This document shows positions 47,745 to 58,728 of a stretch of DNA of 64,000 nucleotides, one piece after another; the first letter of the stretch is position 1, and each line of letters starts with the position of its first letter. The DNA lies in assembly GCA_009103225.1 (NCBI GenBank), contig RHPI01000773.1:186786-250785 (forward strand). Reading direction: 5' to 3'. Both the position numbers and the translations under genes were made by a program. A model generated the notes under the pieces. That model worked only from the letters and a program-made list of their open reading frames with translations, was not told the origin of the DNA and searched no databases. The DNA is from Chlorokybus atmophyticus (taxonomy: Eukaryota; Streptophyta; Chlorokybophyceae; Chlorokybales; Chlorokybaceae).

Positions 47745-47931
47745 GCCGCCGCCGCCGCCGCCGCCGCCTCCTTCGAGTCCTGGTCCTCCGCCTCCTAGTC
47801 GAACCCAGGCCCATCAAGCCTGACATTCGACCCGTCATCGACCTGGTGCCCTTGCGTGCCATCATCCGGCCATCAATGAAGCGTGTTTGGGTGAGTGCAC
47901 GATAACTCTCATTTGGGCTGATCGAGCAATG

Positions 47932-48080
47932 CCTCTGTCGTACCATGGATGGTACGACAGAGCCATTGTACGGCAATGGCTGGGGTTGGACGAGAGATGC
48001 CTCTGTCGTACCATAAATGTTACGACACAACCATTGTTACCAATGGTTGTACGAAGCATGGATGGCACGAATGCATAAGT
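47932..48080. repeat. Cluster of short hairpins around GTCGTACCA
   Basis: CTCTGTCGTACC (47933-47944) pairs perfectly with 47951-47962. A degenerate second copy starts at about 48000. CAACCATTG and CAATGGTTG form a third hairpin near 48027-48048. It is probably a MITE or the end of an element. Confidence 0.7.
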
Positions 48081-48270
48081 CGTACCATCAACCATAGGAG
48101 CAAGGACGCACTACAAGTGCGACTCTAGTGCGGGACTCTAGACGCTTAAAACCGCCTCATTTTCGTTTTCGCGCCTCGTATATTTGAGCGGGCCAACCGG
48201 CGGCGGCAGGGTTGGAGGCGGCAGCGCCACTATCAGCTAAACAGGCGGCACCGGACTATCAGTTGGAGAG

Positions 48271-50094
48271 ATGCCCCGTGGTCCATCCGTAAGTGCACCT
48301 CGTCGTGGCGGTCGGCGCCAGTTGTCTGCATTGCCCCCAGTGTTCAACCAGGCAACCGTCGCCAACCAATCGCAGCAAGACCCCGCGCTAACGCCCAGCA
48401 CATCACAACAACTGCACCTGACACTGTAGTCGCAAGGGCAAGCTAGACTGCATGCGTTCTTGATGCACTGTGCACGATGCTTCTTGCTCAACTGTTAACT
48501 TGGATGCTTGCTTCTTTCATGACTAGCACAGCGACTCACTGCATGCGTTCTGGATACACTGTGCACGTTGTTCTTCTTTTGCAACTGTGAGGGTTGCATT
48601 TTTCATGGCTGGCAGCATGACTCATGTGGTTGTGCTTGCAGAGGGTCGATCGGAACCCCCAACCCAAACGCATTTGGCCGTGACGTGGCAACCTCGGACG
48701 TCAGCAACCCTTCCCCAAGCAAGTGGAAGATTGGCAACGAGGTAAGCACTGTGTGACACTGTGACACTGTGTGTATGTGTGTAACGGATTGTTGTTCTGT
48801 GGACAGCATTCGCGAGATGCCGTCGTTCAAATCATAAACGGCCACTGGGTAGAGAGCCACGTTTATCCCAAGGAGGACACTATTTGTAACGTCATGTGTC
48901 AGGTGCTGTGAATGCTTCATGCCGCACTGCACCGTGACACTGACCAACCTGCCCGTGACAGGTAGTTGGCTTCGACCATGACGACGAGGCCGATGCGGCC
49001 AAATTCTATAAGGTGTACTGGACTCCCAAGAAGTGCCCTTCCACAGGAGTGTCACCTTGAAGAAAGCTACGCAGGTCTGGTCTGAAAACGTCACCAAGAT
49101 CAAGCATGTCCTTGAGAAGGAGTACAAGTAGACACTGTTTAATAGCAACAAGCGCAAGTGAGTTGGGTCCCTCACCACCATGTCTGCTATACAATACTGC
49201 CTTCTTACTCAGCCTCCATACACACGTACTCATCTCGCCTATTGTAACCGATTCAATCAGGCACATCGACGCCCTAATGGACCCCGAGACCCAAAAAGCC
49301 TAGATGCGCAACGCGCTCCAAAGTAAGTCACAGGCACTATTCTAGCCTGGTGCAGGCTCAACTTGAACTATCTATTTCGTGACTAATGCTTTGTCGGTAT
49401 GACTGTCGCAGACAAATCATGGCGAAGATTTGAGGTGACCGACACTGCAGACCCGGAGCGGAGGAGATGCATCTATGAATGGGGCAATCCCATAACTTGG
49501 CAAATGATCGTCAATGCTGGTCTTACGCCGTCACTACACCTGGTCGTCGGCAGCTGACAATCAACCACCTCGCATACCTGTTGCTTACGGTGAGCACTCT
49601 AAACTCCATCATTAGCAATTCAGGAATGCTAAGCCCCAAACTACAGGCTTGCAGACGCGTTGCAGTGAATAGTGGCTTTCGATGCCGCGAAGACATGCCT
49701 GTAAACTACGCAGGTGGAGCGCATCCTAAAGGGCAAGGATGGAGACCCTCTCCTAGCTCTCAGCATAGACACACATGAAGAGTACCTCAGCGAAATCAAC
49801 ACCATATTCATGTCAATGAAGCGGGAGATGAGGCAACGGTACGCAGCCCTCCAGCCATTCACCCTTGTGAAACGCCGCACTGCATCTTGTGTCGAATACC
49901 TGAAAGATCCCAATCGGCGCCGGCCGCAAGAGACAGCAGCTCGTGACCCGCTTGCTGAGACAGAAGCGGCATTTGATTGGCTGGCACAACCGTTTGAGGA
50001 GGAAGAGCAAGCTCCAGCGTCTCCTCCACAGGCCCCAGCGCGTGGTGCTTTGTTCCGTAATGACGAGCAAAGCGATGATGAAGAGGAGCTGTAG
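48271..50094 (+). pseudogene. Unknown gene with acidic C-terminus, interrupted by stops
   Basis: Exon-like segments: 48271-48429 (MPRGPSVSAPRRGGRRQL, basic start), about 48639-48741 (NPNAFGRDVATSDVSNPS), 48808-48930 (DAVVQIINGHWVESHVYPKE), and 48962 onward (VVGFDHDDEADAAKFYKVYW). Then come VTLKKATQVWSENVTKIKHV, HIDALMDPETQKA, KSWRRFEVTDTADPERRRC and the last exon 49713-50094, which ends DEQSDDEEEL. TAG codons at 49129-49131 and 49301-49303 and a frameshift near 49510 interrupt it. The final exon is clearly protein-like (IDTHEEYLSEINTIFMSMKR). Family not recognised; location suggests a mobile element. Confidence 0.45.
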
Positions 50095-50403
50095 CGCAGT
50101 TGGTAGTCCGTTTAGCTGATAGTGTACATAGCTACAAGGCTCTTGTAACTGAGTGTTGTGCATCTTAAACCAGCTCAGTCAATCGTCATTATGCTCATGC
50201 ATATCAATGCTTGCATCCCTATGATATACAACAGAATTGCATTCAAGTCACATAATCGAACTACAAGCCTTGGCTGGTGACAGAGAGACACTGTACACAT
50301 TTCAGGTACATGTACACAGCACAGGCACATAACAATGCTAGCAATCAGTGACAGTCGCGTGTAGTCAAGCTATGGAAATACATATGACAACAGTTAGGCA
50401 TTA

Positions 50404-50740
50404 GTCACCTTCAGCTGTTAAAGAATGCCTTATTTTGTCGATAATTACCTAATTGGTGCTTGTAAATTAGGCTAAGTCGCCTGCGCTGGACTAATGTGTA
50501 ACCTGCAGGTGCCTATCACATAGGCTGAGTCACTTAAGTAAGACTGATGTATAATTTGCAAGTGCCTGCTAATCAGGTGTAGTCACCTGTTAAGGCCTAA
50601 TGTGTAACTTACAGGTGCCTGTAATTTATATGAAGTCACTTGTTAAGGCCTGATGTGTAACTAACAGGCGCCTGTTAGTTAGGTATAGTCAACTGTCAAA
50701 GATTAAATTGTAATTAAAAGGGCCTGATAGTAACGAAAGT
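50404..50740. repeat. Minisatellite with exact 53-bp period
   Basis: GTCRCCTG/GTCACTT-type unit starts lie at 50476, 50529, 50582, 50635 and 50688, each 53 bp apart. A further diverged copy starts at 50404. Units share GTGTAACTNACAGGTGCCTG. Period is exact although sequence differs by 15-30 percent, so length is better conserved than sequence. Confidence 0.9.
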
Positions 50741-50804
50741 TACTATAAGGTCCCTGTATCAAGATTACAGGTGGACTGAGCCACGACAGTCTAGATTAGT
50801 GTCC

Positions 50805-52749
50805 TCAGGTGCACGGCCGTTGCCAATATTTAGTCGGCCGCCAGGGAAAACATATTGCGACGGAGCGCAAAATGTGGCGCTTCCTGGTTTCAGAGCCACA
50901 TTTGCTCAACCAGGACAAGGTCACCGACATTTCGACAACCAAAAGATCAGCATGGCAGGCTTTGGGGACCCGCACCTGAATGCTGTCTTCTCTGATTGGA
51001 TTGAAGAGGTCCACTCGCTGTGCGTCGTTGAGCCGATGACATACCCATCACTCGTCCGCGGGCTGCGGCAATTTGACGCTATGCATCAAGCGCGGGTGAT
51101 GTATAGCAATCTGATAATGATGGTGGAAGATTTGTATGAGGTGGCCAAGACATTGGCGGCTGCCAACGAGGACCGGTTGTGCGACTTGCGTACGATGTAA
51201 TCCGCGTTGGCACGTACGGTATTGCTCGATAAAGGACTCATCCATGCCTATTTTGCTCAGTTGCGGCGATGTACGCATCGCACTATCAGGTAACAGTTGC
51301 GCATTGGAACACTCTTGATGCACAAGAATTGGTTATGCTGTCTTGGGTCAGCGGCTTTGCTGATTGCCAATGTGAATTGTAAACTGAGGTGTTGTGTGAA
51401 CAACGGTAAACCGTCCCCGCTACTCTTTCCTGACTGGCGTACATCTGCAGAAGGAAGCTGTGCACAGCGCCCATGCGCGTTGCAAAAGTGGAGGGTGTTG
51501 AGAACATACGCGCACGCCACAAAGGGCATGCACCATCTACATCGTGCGCATCTAGGTTATGCTGACGCTGCGGATGATGCAATCACGTTTATGCGACTCC
51601 GTGATTTTTATTGATGGCAAAAAGATGTCACGGCACGCGCTGAGCGTGTATTAATGACCATTGGCAACTCTCTTCACAACTTTGGCAATATTTGTAAGAT
51701 CTGCTGCCAGGACGTGCGAATGGTTGAGTTCCAGGCCTTGGTTGAAAGTGGTAGATGTGCGGCACGTCTGCCTCCACTTGTCTTCACTGGCTACGAGAGG
51801 AACCGCACCATAGAGCCAGAGCCATTGCCACATCAGGGTCAAATTCGATCGTGATGCTGTTTACCAACAGATGGAGCAGGTTCATGTTGATGCATCCAAA
51901 GTGATAGCAAATGCGCATGCCGCCAACACACGCACAGCAAAACAAGAACCGTTGGTGGTGAAGCCTAAAGGGGCAACATCATCCATTGCCGAATGCAAGG
52001 GGTCCTTTGTTTTGCGCCTGGTGAAGGAGATCAGGGAACGCTTCATTTGTGTCCATTAGAAGCTGAGCACGATGCATCAATGGCGCCGGTTTGCTTTGCG
52101 TGTGCTGACTAGGGCCAATCCTGAGTGTGTCGTCAGCAATAGTAGCTCTCCTTTGAAGGTGTTGGTGCAGCAGGGGGGGGGGCTGGAACTGCATTATACT
52201 ATGCGGGTTGTAGACACTCCAAGTGAGCCGAGTTTATTGCAAGTGGATTGCCATGAACCACCTGCATGCATTTCGTTGCGATCGCCAGCGGCAAACCGTT
52301 AACATCGCTGTCTTTGGGCAGTGGAACTGCAAATTGCCATTGCGCATCCTGAATGCTGATGTGTTGTTCATGGTGGCAAACCATTTGACTTGTCACGTCC
52401 GCAACCATGATTGCATGTGTTATGGAGGACGACGTCAACACTCCGGATGGATAAGGGTAAGGGCGAGTGGCCGCTGCCCGGGGTGACGCAGCCGCGCGAC
52501 AGTGCGGGCCCATCCACAACGGGCTTAGATCCTTCTGCGCCACTCTTCTGCAGCGGAAAGCCAAAGCTTCAGCCTTTTGCGCCACACAGTCTCCTCATTG
52601 CCGCATCGACCATCGAAACAAAGCAAGAGGACAAGGCAGAGGTTAAGGTCAACTTCGAGCTAGAGCCAGAGGTTAAGATCAAGCTCAAGCCAAAGTCAGA
52701 GGTCAAGGTTAAGCAAAGGCCAAGGCGAGGAAGGCAGCTTGCGGGTTAA
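50805..52749 (+). pseudogene. Unknown long coding region with several in-frame stops
   Basis: It opens with a repeat shared with 28603. One frame reads from about 50850 through HLNAVFSDWIEEVHSLCV, EDLYEVAKTLAAANEDRL and GLIHAYFAQLRRCTHRTI. It passes TAA (51198-51200, 51291-51293) and TGA (51612-51614). After a frame change KFDRDAVYQQMEQVHVDASK continues to a TAG near 52057. A final piece with EVKV/EVKI repeats ends at 52749. No family recognised. Confidence 0.4.
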
Positions 52750-53929
52750 ATCGCAAGCTGCGACGCTTGTTAAAAGTTGACTTGCATAGTTGCACTGTTG
52801 AGAGCATATTATGGACAAGTTCGGTCAGCTTGAAATGGCCAAGTCCCTAATGTACTAGTGGTTATGGTATAAGGACTGATATCGAGCAGTTGTGAGTCCA
52901 GTGGCCGATATCTGTGCAACGCGGAGTGTGAGCAAGCCCGAAAACTTTAGACTTAGCTGAGTCTGGCGCAGGCTGGCGCAGCTCAGAGCTCCAGAAGGCT
53001 GGCAAGAACTCCTTATGTAGTTAGTCTTATAGCGCGTGGCATAGCTTATTGGAAAGCGTGTAAAGCTAGCTATGTGGTACAGCGCCACGCTTAGCTGAGT
53101 ATAGCTTAAGTGGTGCTTACTAGAGTAAACGTGTGTAGAGACTGGCAGGGTACAAAAGCCTATGAACTCATAATATCTAAGCTCGTTGTGCGTGCTTATG
53201 CTCATGGTGTAGCATGCGTATGTGTATTGGTGTTTGCACCAGCTCCATGCATGTGTAGTAGTTTGTGAAAATCTCAACAACGCTCACTGAAAGCAACACC
53301 ACCCGCTGCTGCAACCAATATCGCGGCAGACGTGCAAGACTTGACGAGTGATGACAAAGGCCTTGGCCAAGGTATATCAGAGTTCAAACACGACAAATAG
53401 CACAGATCATTTCGCACCATGATATGCAATTCATGCGACGATGGCGAGGGATATTTGGGACGTGACGATGACGGCCTCTCTTCAAAACCGACCCTTGAAG
53501 GCTACGATGTGGACGAGCAGCATGCGATCTAAGAGTCTCATAATGAACAGGTCAACACCGTGGTGGCCCAGCTCCTCATTAATTGCTTGCGGAGTAAGCC
53601 TAGAAGAGGCGAAGCATCTCGTGTTGATCGATTTAGGCAAGAGGCATTACACCATTTCGCATTACCTTGGCATGCAATCGATGCCGGGACATCAGAGAGA
53701 GAGATTAGCATGTGTAATGACTCACTTTTGCAGTTAAGCATGCCGATAATATTGCATGTACACACCATCAACCAAAGACACACCATCAACTAAAGGCCCA
53801 ACATATTATTTCAATGTCGACTCATCGCCACACACTCCAACTACTAAGGTTGAACAGACAAGATGAAGCGCGATATCAGGCACATGTACAAAATATTCAG
53901 ATAAATGGAATTTGTTTTTTATGCAATAT
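52750..53929. other. Interval without recognisable gene
   Basis: ORFs here are short and overlap on both strands without motif or codon structure. I see no transposon ends. Confidence 0.45.
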
Positions 53930-54580
53930 TTACAAACTCAATACAATTCATATACATACACATATACGTATATATGCACCATGCACACGTGTATATGTAT
54001 CTGTATACACATATACATATGCATAATATATAATATAATATATACACCTTCAATACCATTTGCATGCAAGCACTTACACACCATCACACTCTTGAGGTGA
54101 GGTGACAAGGTCACATGCAATATTATGCACATGTACTTGCACTGCTATATGTACATGTATATACATATACATATAAATAATATATACACCTAGAGTACCA
54201 TTTGCATGCAAGCACACTTCTACACCATCGCACTTTGGTTGAGGTGATAAGATCACATGCAAGACTATGCACATGTATTTGCACGTGTATATCTATATGT
54301 ATATATGTACACATATGCATAATATATACACCTATAATGTCGTTTGCATGCAAACACACTTCCACACCATCACACTCTTGGGTTAAGGTGACAAGATCAC
54401 TAGCAATACTATGCATGTACTTGAGACACAAATAACATAGATAAGTATATATGTATGCAGCATCAACCCTTACTACAATTAGGGTGCAAGCACACTTGCA
54501 CACCTGCAACACTTGGGTTGAGGTGTCAAGATCACATGCCACATACTTATTGCCGAAATACTTGAGATACATATAAAATA
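53930..54580. repeat. AT-rich tandem array, about 141-143-bp units, four degenerate copies
   Basis: The core ACCATTTGCATGCAAGCAC lies near 54055, 54197 and 54340, with a weaker fourth copy near 54480. Each unit also has a TATACATATA stretch and GGTGACAAGRTCACATGCAA. Spurious ORFs in this array are not genes. Confidence 0.85.
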
Positions 54581-55137
54581 GCATCAGCCTTCAATTCAAT
54601 TAAAGTTATCACAATTTATACTTGCACATATGTTACTGTACATTGCAACGTTAATCACTTGGGTTAATACCCAATTGGAGGGACAAGATGACAAGCAAGA
54701 TAACGCACATATACTTTGGTTACAATGAACATAGCAGAAACCTTTGTTACTAGGTATACTATGCATCACATTCACACACAACTTTTACAACTTTAATTAA
54801 CACTCAAATGTGGTGACAAGATGCATGCAAATTTCAATTGCATGCCAAAAAGCATGCCATTAACAACAATTGCATTCTCGTGATACTGTAAATAATGCAC
54901 ACGAGCTTGGGTACAAACAATACAGCTTGAACCATAAATAAAGTATTTAAACTACAAGCACAATTACTCAACATTCAGCATGCGCAGTTTAGCTTAGGCT
55001 AATTAAACTGTTATGGTTTGTATGGTGTTTTGCAATACACAAAATAATGGAATTATATGGAATTGTTGTCATCATAGTGATTTGAGGGTTGTGCAGACTG
55101 AGCATTGCGAATGCAAACGTGTACGCAATCAAACGCT

Positions 55138-55170
55138 TGAGCTACATAAAGCTTTGCTTTATGTAGCTCA
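55138..55170. repeat. Perfect hairpin with 15-bp arms and 3-nt loop
   Basis: TGAGCTACATAAAGC (55138-55152) and its exact complement (55156-55170) flank TTT. It lies in an AT-rich gene-free stretch (54580-55670). Confidence 0.9.
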
Positions 55171-56011
55171 GGCTTGTGATTGTATGTGACAATCTTCATG
55201 TCAAATTCATATGATTGGGAGGTGCCTAATTCTCATTGATCATGCCACTTACACATGTTAATTCTTTGTGAAATAGACCAATTGTATGTGCAACGGTGTT
55301 GTCTTTATTTGTACATGTATTCACATGCTTTTCGTCACTTCAAGTACCAACCCTGCATTGTATTTGCATACAAAATAGAATATAATAGAATATAATTGCC
55401 ATATGTGTCATCCGACCATTGTTGCCATGCACTGAGCTATCAATCTTAGTGTTGTGCATTAAGGCCGGACAAGCGGCTACCATAATGTTCAACATTGGGG
55501 AAGCTGGCCTGTTGGCTTAGCCAGAACCCAAGCGCCCTTTTGTGTGAACGCAGGCGTTGGCGGAGCGCACTGGATGCCCAGTTTCACAGAGCAAGCTGGA
55601 GTCTGAACAAGGTGTACGTAGAAGCTTCATTGAGTTGCGCACTTTTGACTGGCCGACACATACGTACAGCCCGTGTGACACAGGCTCCTAGCGCAGGAGG
55701 GCGCGGCTGAGGCAGACATCTGGCGTGTGGCGCGCGCTGTCGGCGGCACTTTATCGCCCCTGCTACACATCGGACGGCCGAGATCTGCCGAATAGGCGCC
55801 TACGGCACACGCTAACCGCCGGCGGGCTGCATGCGGCGTGCGCCGGCTGCAGTTTGGAGTCCGGCAAAGGACGCCGGACTCCAAACTTAACCGGATGTCA
55901 TTACTATTCACTCCGACAGGGCTTTTGTTTCTTAGTTGCCTGTTGCCTTAGAGTGCTGAAACATGTTGGCCAGCATTTCTTCCGCTAGGAACTCGGTCAC
56001 CTGGCTCTCAT

Positions 56012-56056
56012 TACATTGGACCTCAGGCCCCACTAACCTAACCGCTGTTCCGCGAT
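56012..56056 (+). promoter_or_regulatory. Conserved upstream block of FTR1 copy A
   Basis: TACATTGGACCTCAGGC and TAACCTAACCGCTGTTCCGC are nearly identical to 58522-58566 upstream of copy B. They lie about 140-210 bp before each ATG, while the flanking sequence is less similar. It is possibly promoter or 5' UTR; iron-response elements cannot be proven by eye. Confidence 0.4.
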
Positions 56057-56196
56057 CGCTTATAATGCAGCTAAGTTTCAGATATTGCAGAAGTGTGCAG
56101 TTGCCGTAGTGCATTTCCGCCGACAAGCAGGACGTGGTCGCCGCCGCCGCCAGGAGGAGGTCGCCGTGGTGGTGTTTATTGTTGTGACCCGCAGCC

Positions 56197-57756
56197 ATGG
56201 GTGCCTCCGACTGGTTCAGCGCCACGGCCATGTTCATCCTCTTCAGGGAGACATTGGAGGCGGCGGTCATCCTCTCAGTGCTGCTGCAGTTCTTGAAGAA
56301 GACCAACTCTGAGCACTGCAAGAAGCATGTACGTGTGCTGCTGAGTAGTGAAGCGCATGCATTGTCTCACAAGTTCGTCCTTCTCTCTCCAGCATGCTCA
56401 CAAGGCTGGCAATGCAGGTCTGGTGGGGTGCTGGTCTTGGTCTAGCAGTGGCCATTCTGGTTGGCGTCGTCTTCCTGATCATATACTACACCCTTGACAA
56501 GGAGGTCTTCTCAGGGAAAGGCGAGCAGGTGAGCACTTTGCTGTTTCGTCGCAATGTGTAACTTTTCTCGCGTGCTTGTCTCATGCCGGTGGACGTGACT
56601 GTGCTTTGGCAGATTTTCGAAGGAGTCGTCCTCACTATCGCCACCGTCATGATTACTGTGCTGGGTTTTGCAATGCTGAAGATGATGGCAATGCAAGCCA
56701 AGTTTGAGAGAAAGCTTGCGGTGAGCATTGTGTCTCTGATTGTTGTGACCAGTTTGCAAGTATGTGTATGAAGCTCAATGCAACTCTTGAACTTCATGCA
56801 GGCGATGGCTGAGAAGAACCTTGCTGGCAAGCAAGGCAAGGCGATGTTCATAATCGCATTCACATCGGTGGTGCGCGAGGGTATAGAGGCGGTGCTGTTC
56901 TTGACCGGTGTGGGCGTGGACAATCCCAAGGCCATCCCCATCGCTGGGGTTGTCGGCATCATCCTCGGCATCATCGTCGGTTACATCCTCTTCTTCAGCC
57001 TAAAGTTCACCAATCTCAAGTGGTTCTTCTACATCTCCACCGCTATCCTTCTCATCATTGCTGCCGGCCTATTCCGCCAGGCCATCCACGAGTTCCAAGA
57101 GGTGAGCTAAGCCAAGCTGTATCAGACTGCCTCACTGCGCATCTCAATGACTGACTGACTGACTGACTGTTTGACTAACTCACGAAATTGATTGTGTTCA
57201 GGCTGGTGCTTTTGGCAAGTACTTTGAAAGTGAGGAGGAGGAGGAGGCGGATGAGGGAGAGAAGCCTGCAGATGGCGGCTCTCGAAGGATGAGGTTTATG
57301 AGGCGGTCTCTCCTGCAGTCTGAGGAAGAAGAGGCAGGAGAGGAGGAGGACGACAACTACAAGTGGTTCAACAAGCCGCTGTGGAATGCTTGCAGCTGCT
57401 GCGACGATGATGACAAGGGCTTCTGGGAGCTGCTCAAGGCCATAGTTGGCTGGACTTGCGATCCCACCTTCATGGAGCTGATAGCCTACATCAGCTACTG
57501 GATCGTTGTTGCATGCATCTTCGCCTGGAAGCTGCACAAGGGCACGCTCACGCAGTACAGCGACGTTGCGGGCCTGCCCGTCACCCGCGCGGACGTGCCT
57601 GACGAGGATGCATGTGGTGACGCTGCCGGATACAAGACGAATGACAAGGATGAAGCCTCAACCAGGATTGACATGCCGTCCGTTGCTGTGTTGGCTGCTG
57701 AGTCGAGGCCAGTTGAGGCAAGGACTAGTACTATACCAACAGCTCCTGTAGCCTAA
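56197..57756 (+). CDS. FTR1: FTR1-type high-affinity iron permease, copy A
   Basis: Exons 56197-56328, 56418-56528, 56613-56720, 56802-57101 and 57202-57756 (TAA) give 401 residues. The product is a multi-pass plasma-membrane permease. The two REXXE iron-binding motifs are present: RETLE at residues 17-21 in the first helix and REGIE at 142-146. Hydrophobic segments follow in WWGAGLGLAVAILVG, ATVMITVLGFAMLK, AGVVGIILGIIVGYILFF and YISTAILLIIAAGLF. Exon 5 carries an acidic loop (a run of Glu, then DEGEKPADGG) absent from copy B, a last TM segment and a hydrophilic tail ending TAPVA. Family members pass Fe3+ made by a multicopper ferroxidase partner. No ferroxidase gene is in the window. Start chosen because RETLE must be near the N-terminus and both copies share this ATG. 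Confidence 0.95.
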
Positions 57757-58521
57757 GATAGCTGCACATGTACATAATGTTGTAGAAGACTTAGCTTGGC
57801 GCTGTTTAACAAGCGCATCCGATTTTGCCATTAGTAGCAACAGCTAACTTAGAGCTACCAGCTGCGCTGTCTATATGCTTGCTTGACACGCTGTAATCTA
57901 CTGGACATGCCTGTAATCACAAGCGTCTTGTTGCAGCTAGCTAGTCCTTGTGTACCTGGTCTGCACATTGTATTCGGAAACTTGCTGCTGGTACACAACC
58001 TTTTCTTCCCACATGCATGGTCCTGCTCTGTATAGAACTCGTTACATGTGCATATCGCTGCTGGTCTCTGCATGATGGTGGCCGAAAAAGCATTGCTCCC
58101 CACCACTGCAGTGCAGCTGCTGCAGGTCCTTGAGAACTGCGTGTGACAGGCTCCTAGCGAAGGGGCCCTACGGTAGGGCGCGGACAGACCTGGCGTGTGC
58201 CGCGCGCACTTACTGACCTGTTGGCGGCACTTTATCGCCTCCGTGGCGCATCTGACGGTCACGATCGGCCAGACATGCGAGTACGGCACGCGCTAACCGC
58301 CGGCAAGCTGCATGCGGCGTGCGCCTGCTGCATGCCGGACCTCGACGTTAACCGGTATTCCTTTATGAAGATAATGTTATCAGCTCCGACAAGGGCGTTA
58401 GCGACGCTAACTTAGCGTGCCTATTGCCCCGCAGTTTTGAACATGCACGACACCCGCGTTGCACCTCGAACTCTTCCGGTCAGAATAACCGTACTTGGTC
58501 AATATCCCAGTTTGTTCTCGC

Positions 58522-58566
58522 TACATTGGACCTCAGGCTTTATTAACCTAACCGCTGTTCCGCGGC
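58522..58566 (+). promoter_or_regulatory. Conserved upstream block of FTR1 copy B
   Basis: Counterpart of 56012-56056 with three or four differences. The same spacing to the ATG supports a functional or simply recent common origin. Confidence 0.4.
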
Positions 58567-58728
58567 TGCTTAAAAATGCTGCTAAGTCACGGATATTATG
58601 GTAGTGCGCATTGGCGATAAAGCATTGCCGCCGCCTCCGCCAAGTAGGCCGCCCCCACCGCCGGCATCAAGAGGAGGTTGACGCTGTCCTCGTCGTGGTT
58701 CTGGTGGTTGCGGCTGTGACCTGCAGCC

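Noticed and set aside
53927-54584. ORFs of 60-150 residues in the AT-rich array
   Set aside because: They follow the 141-bp repeat period and consist of Tyr/Ile/His repeats without domain structure.
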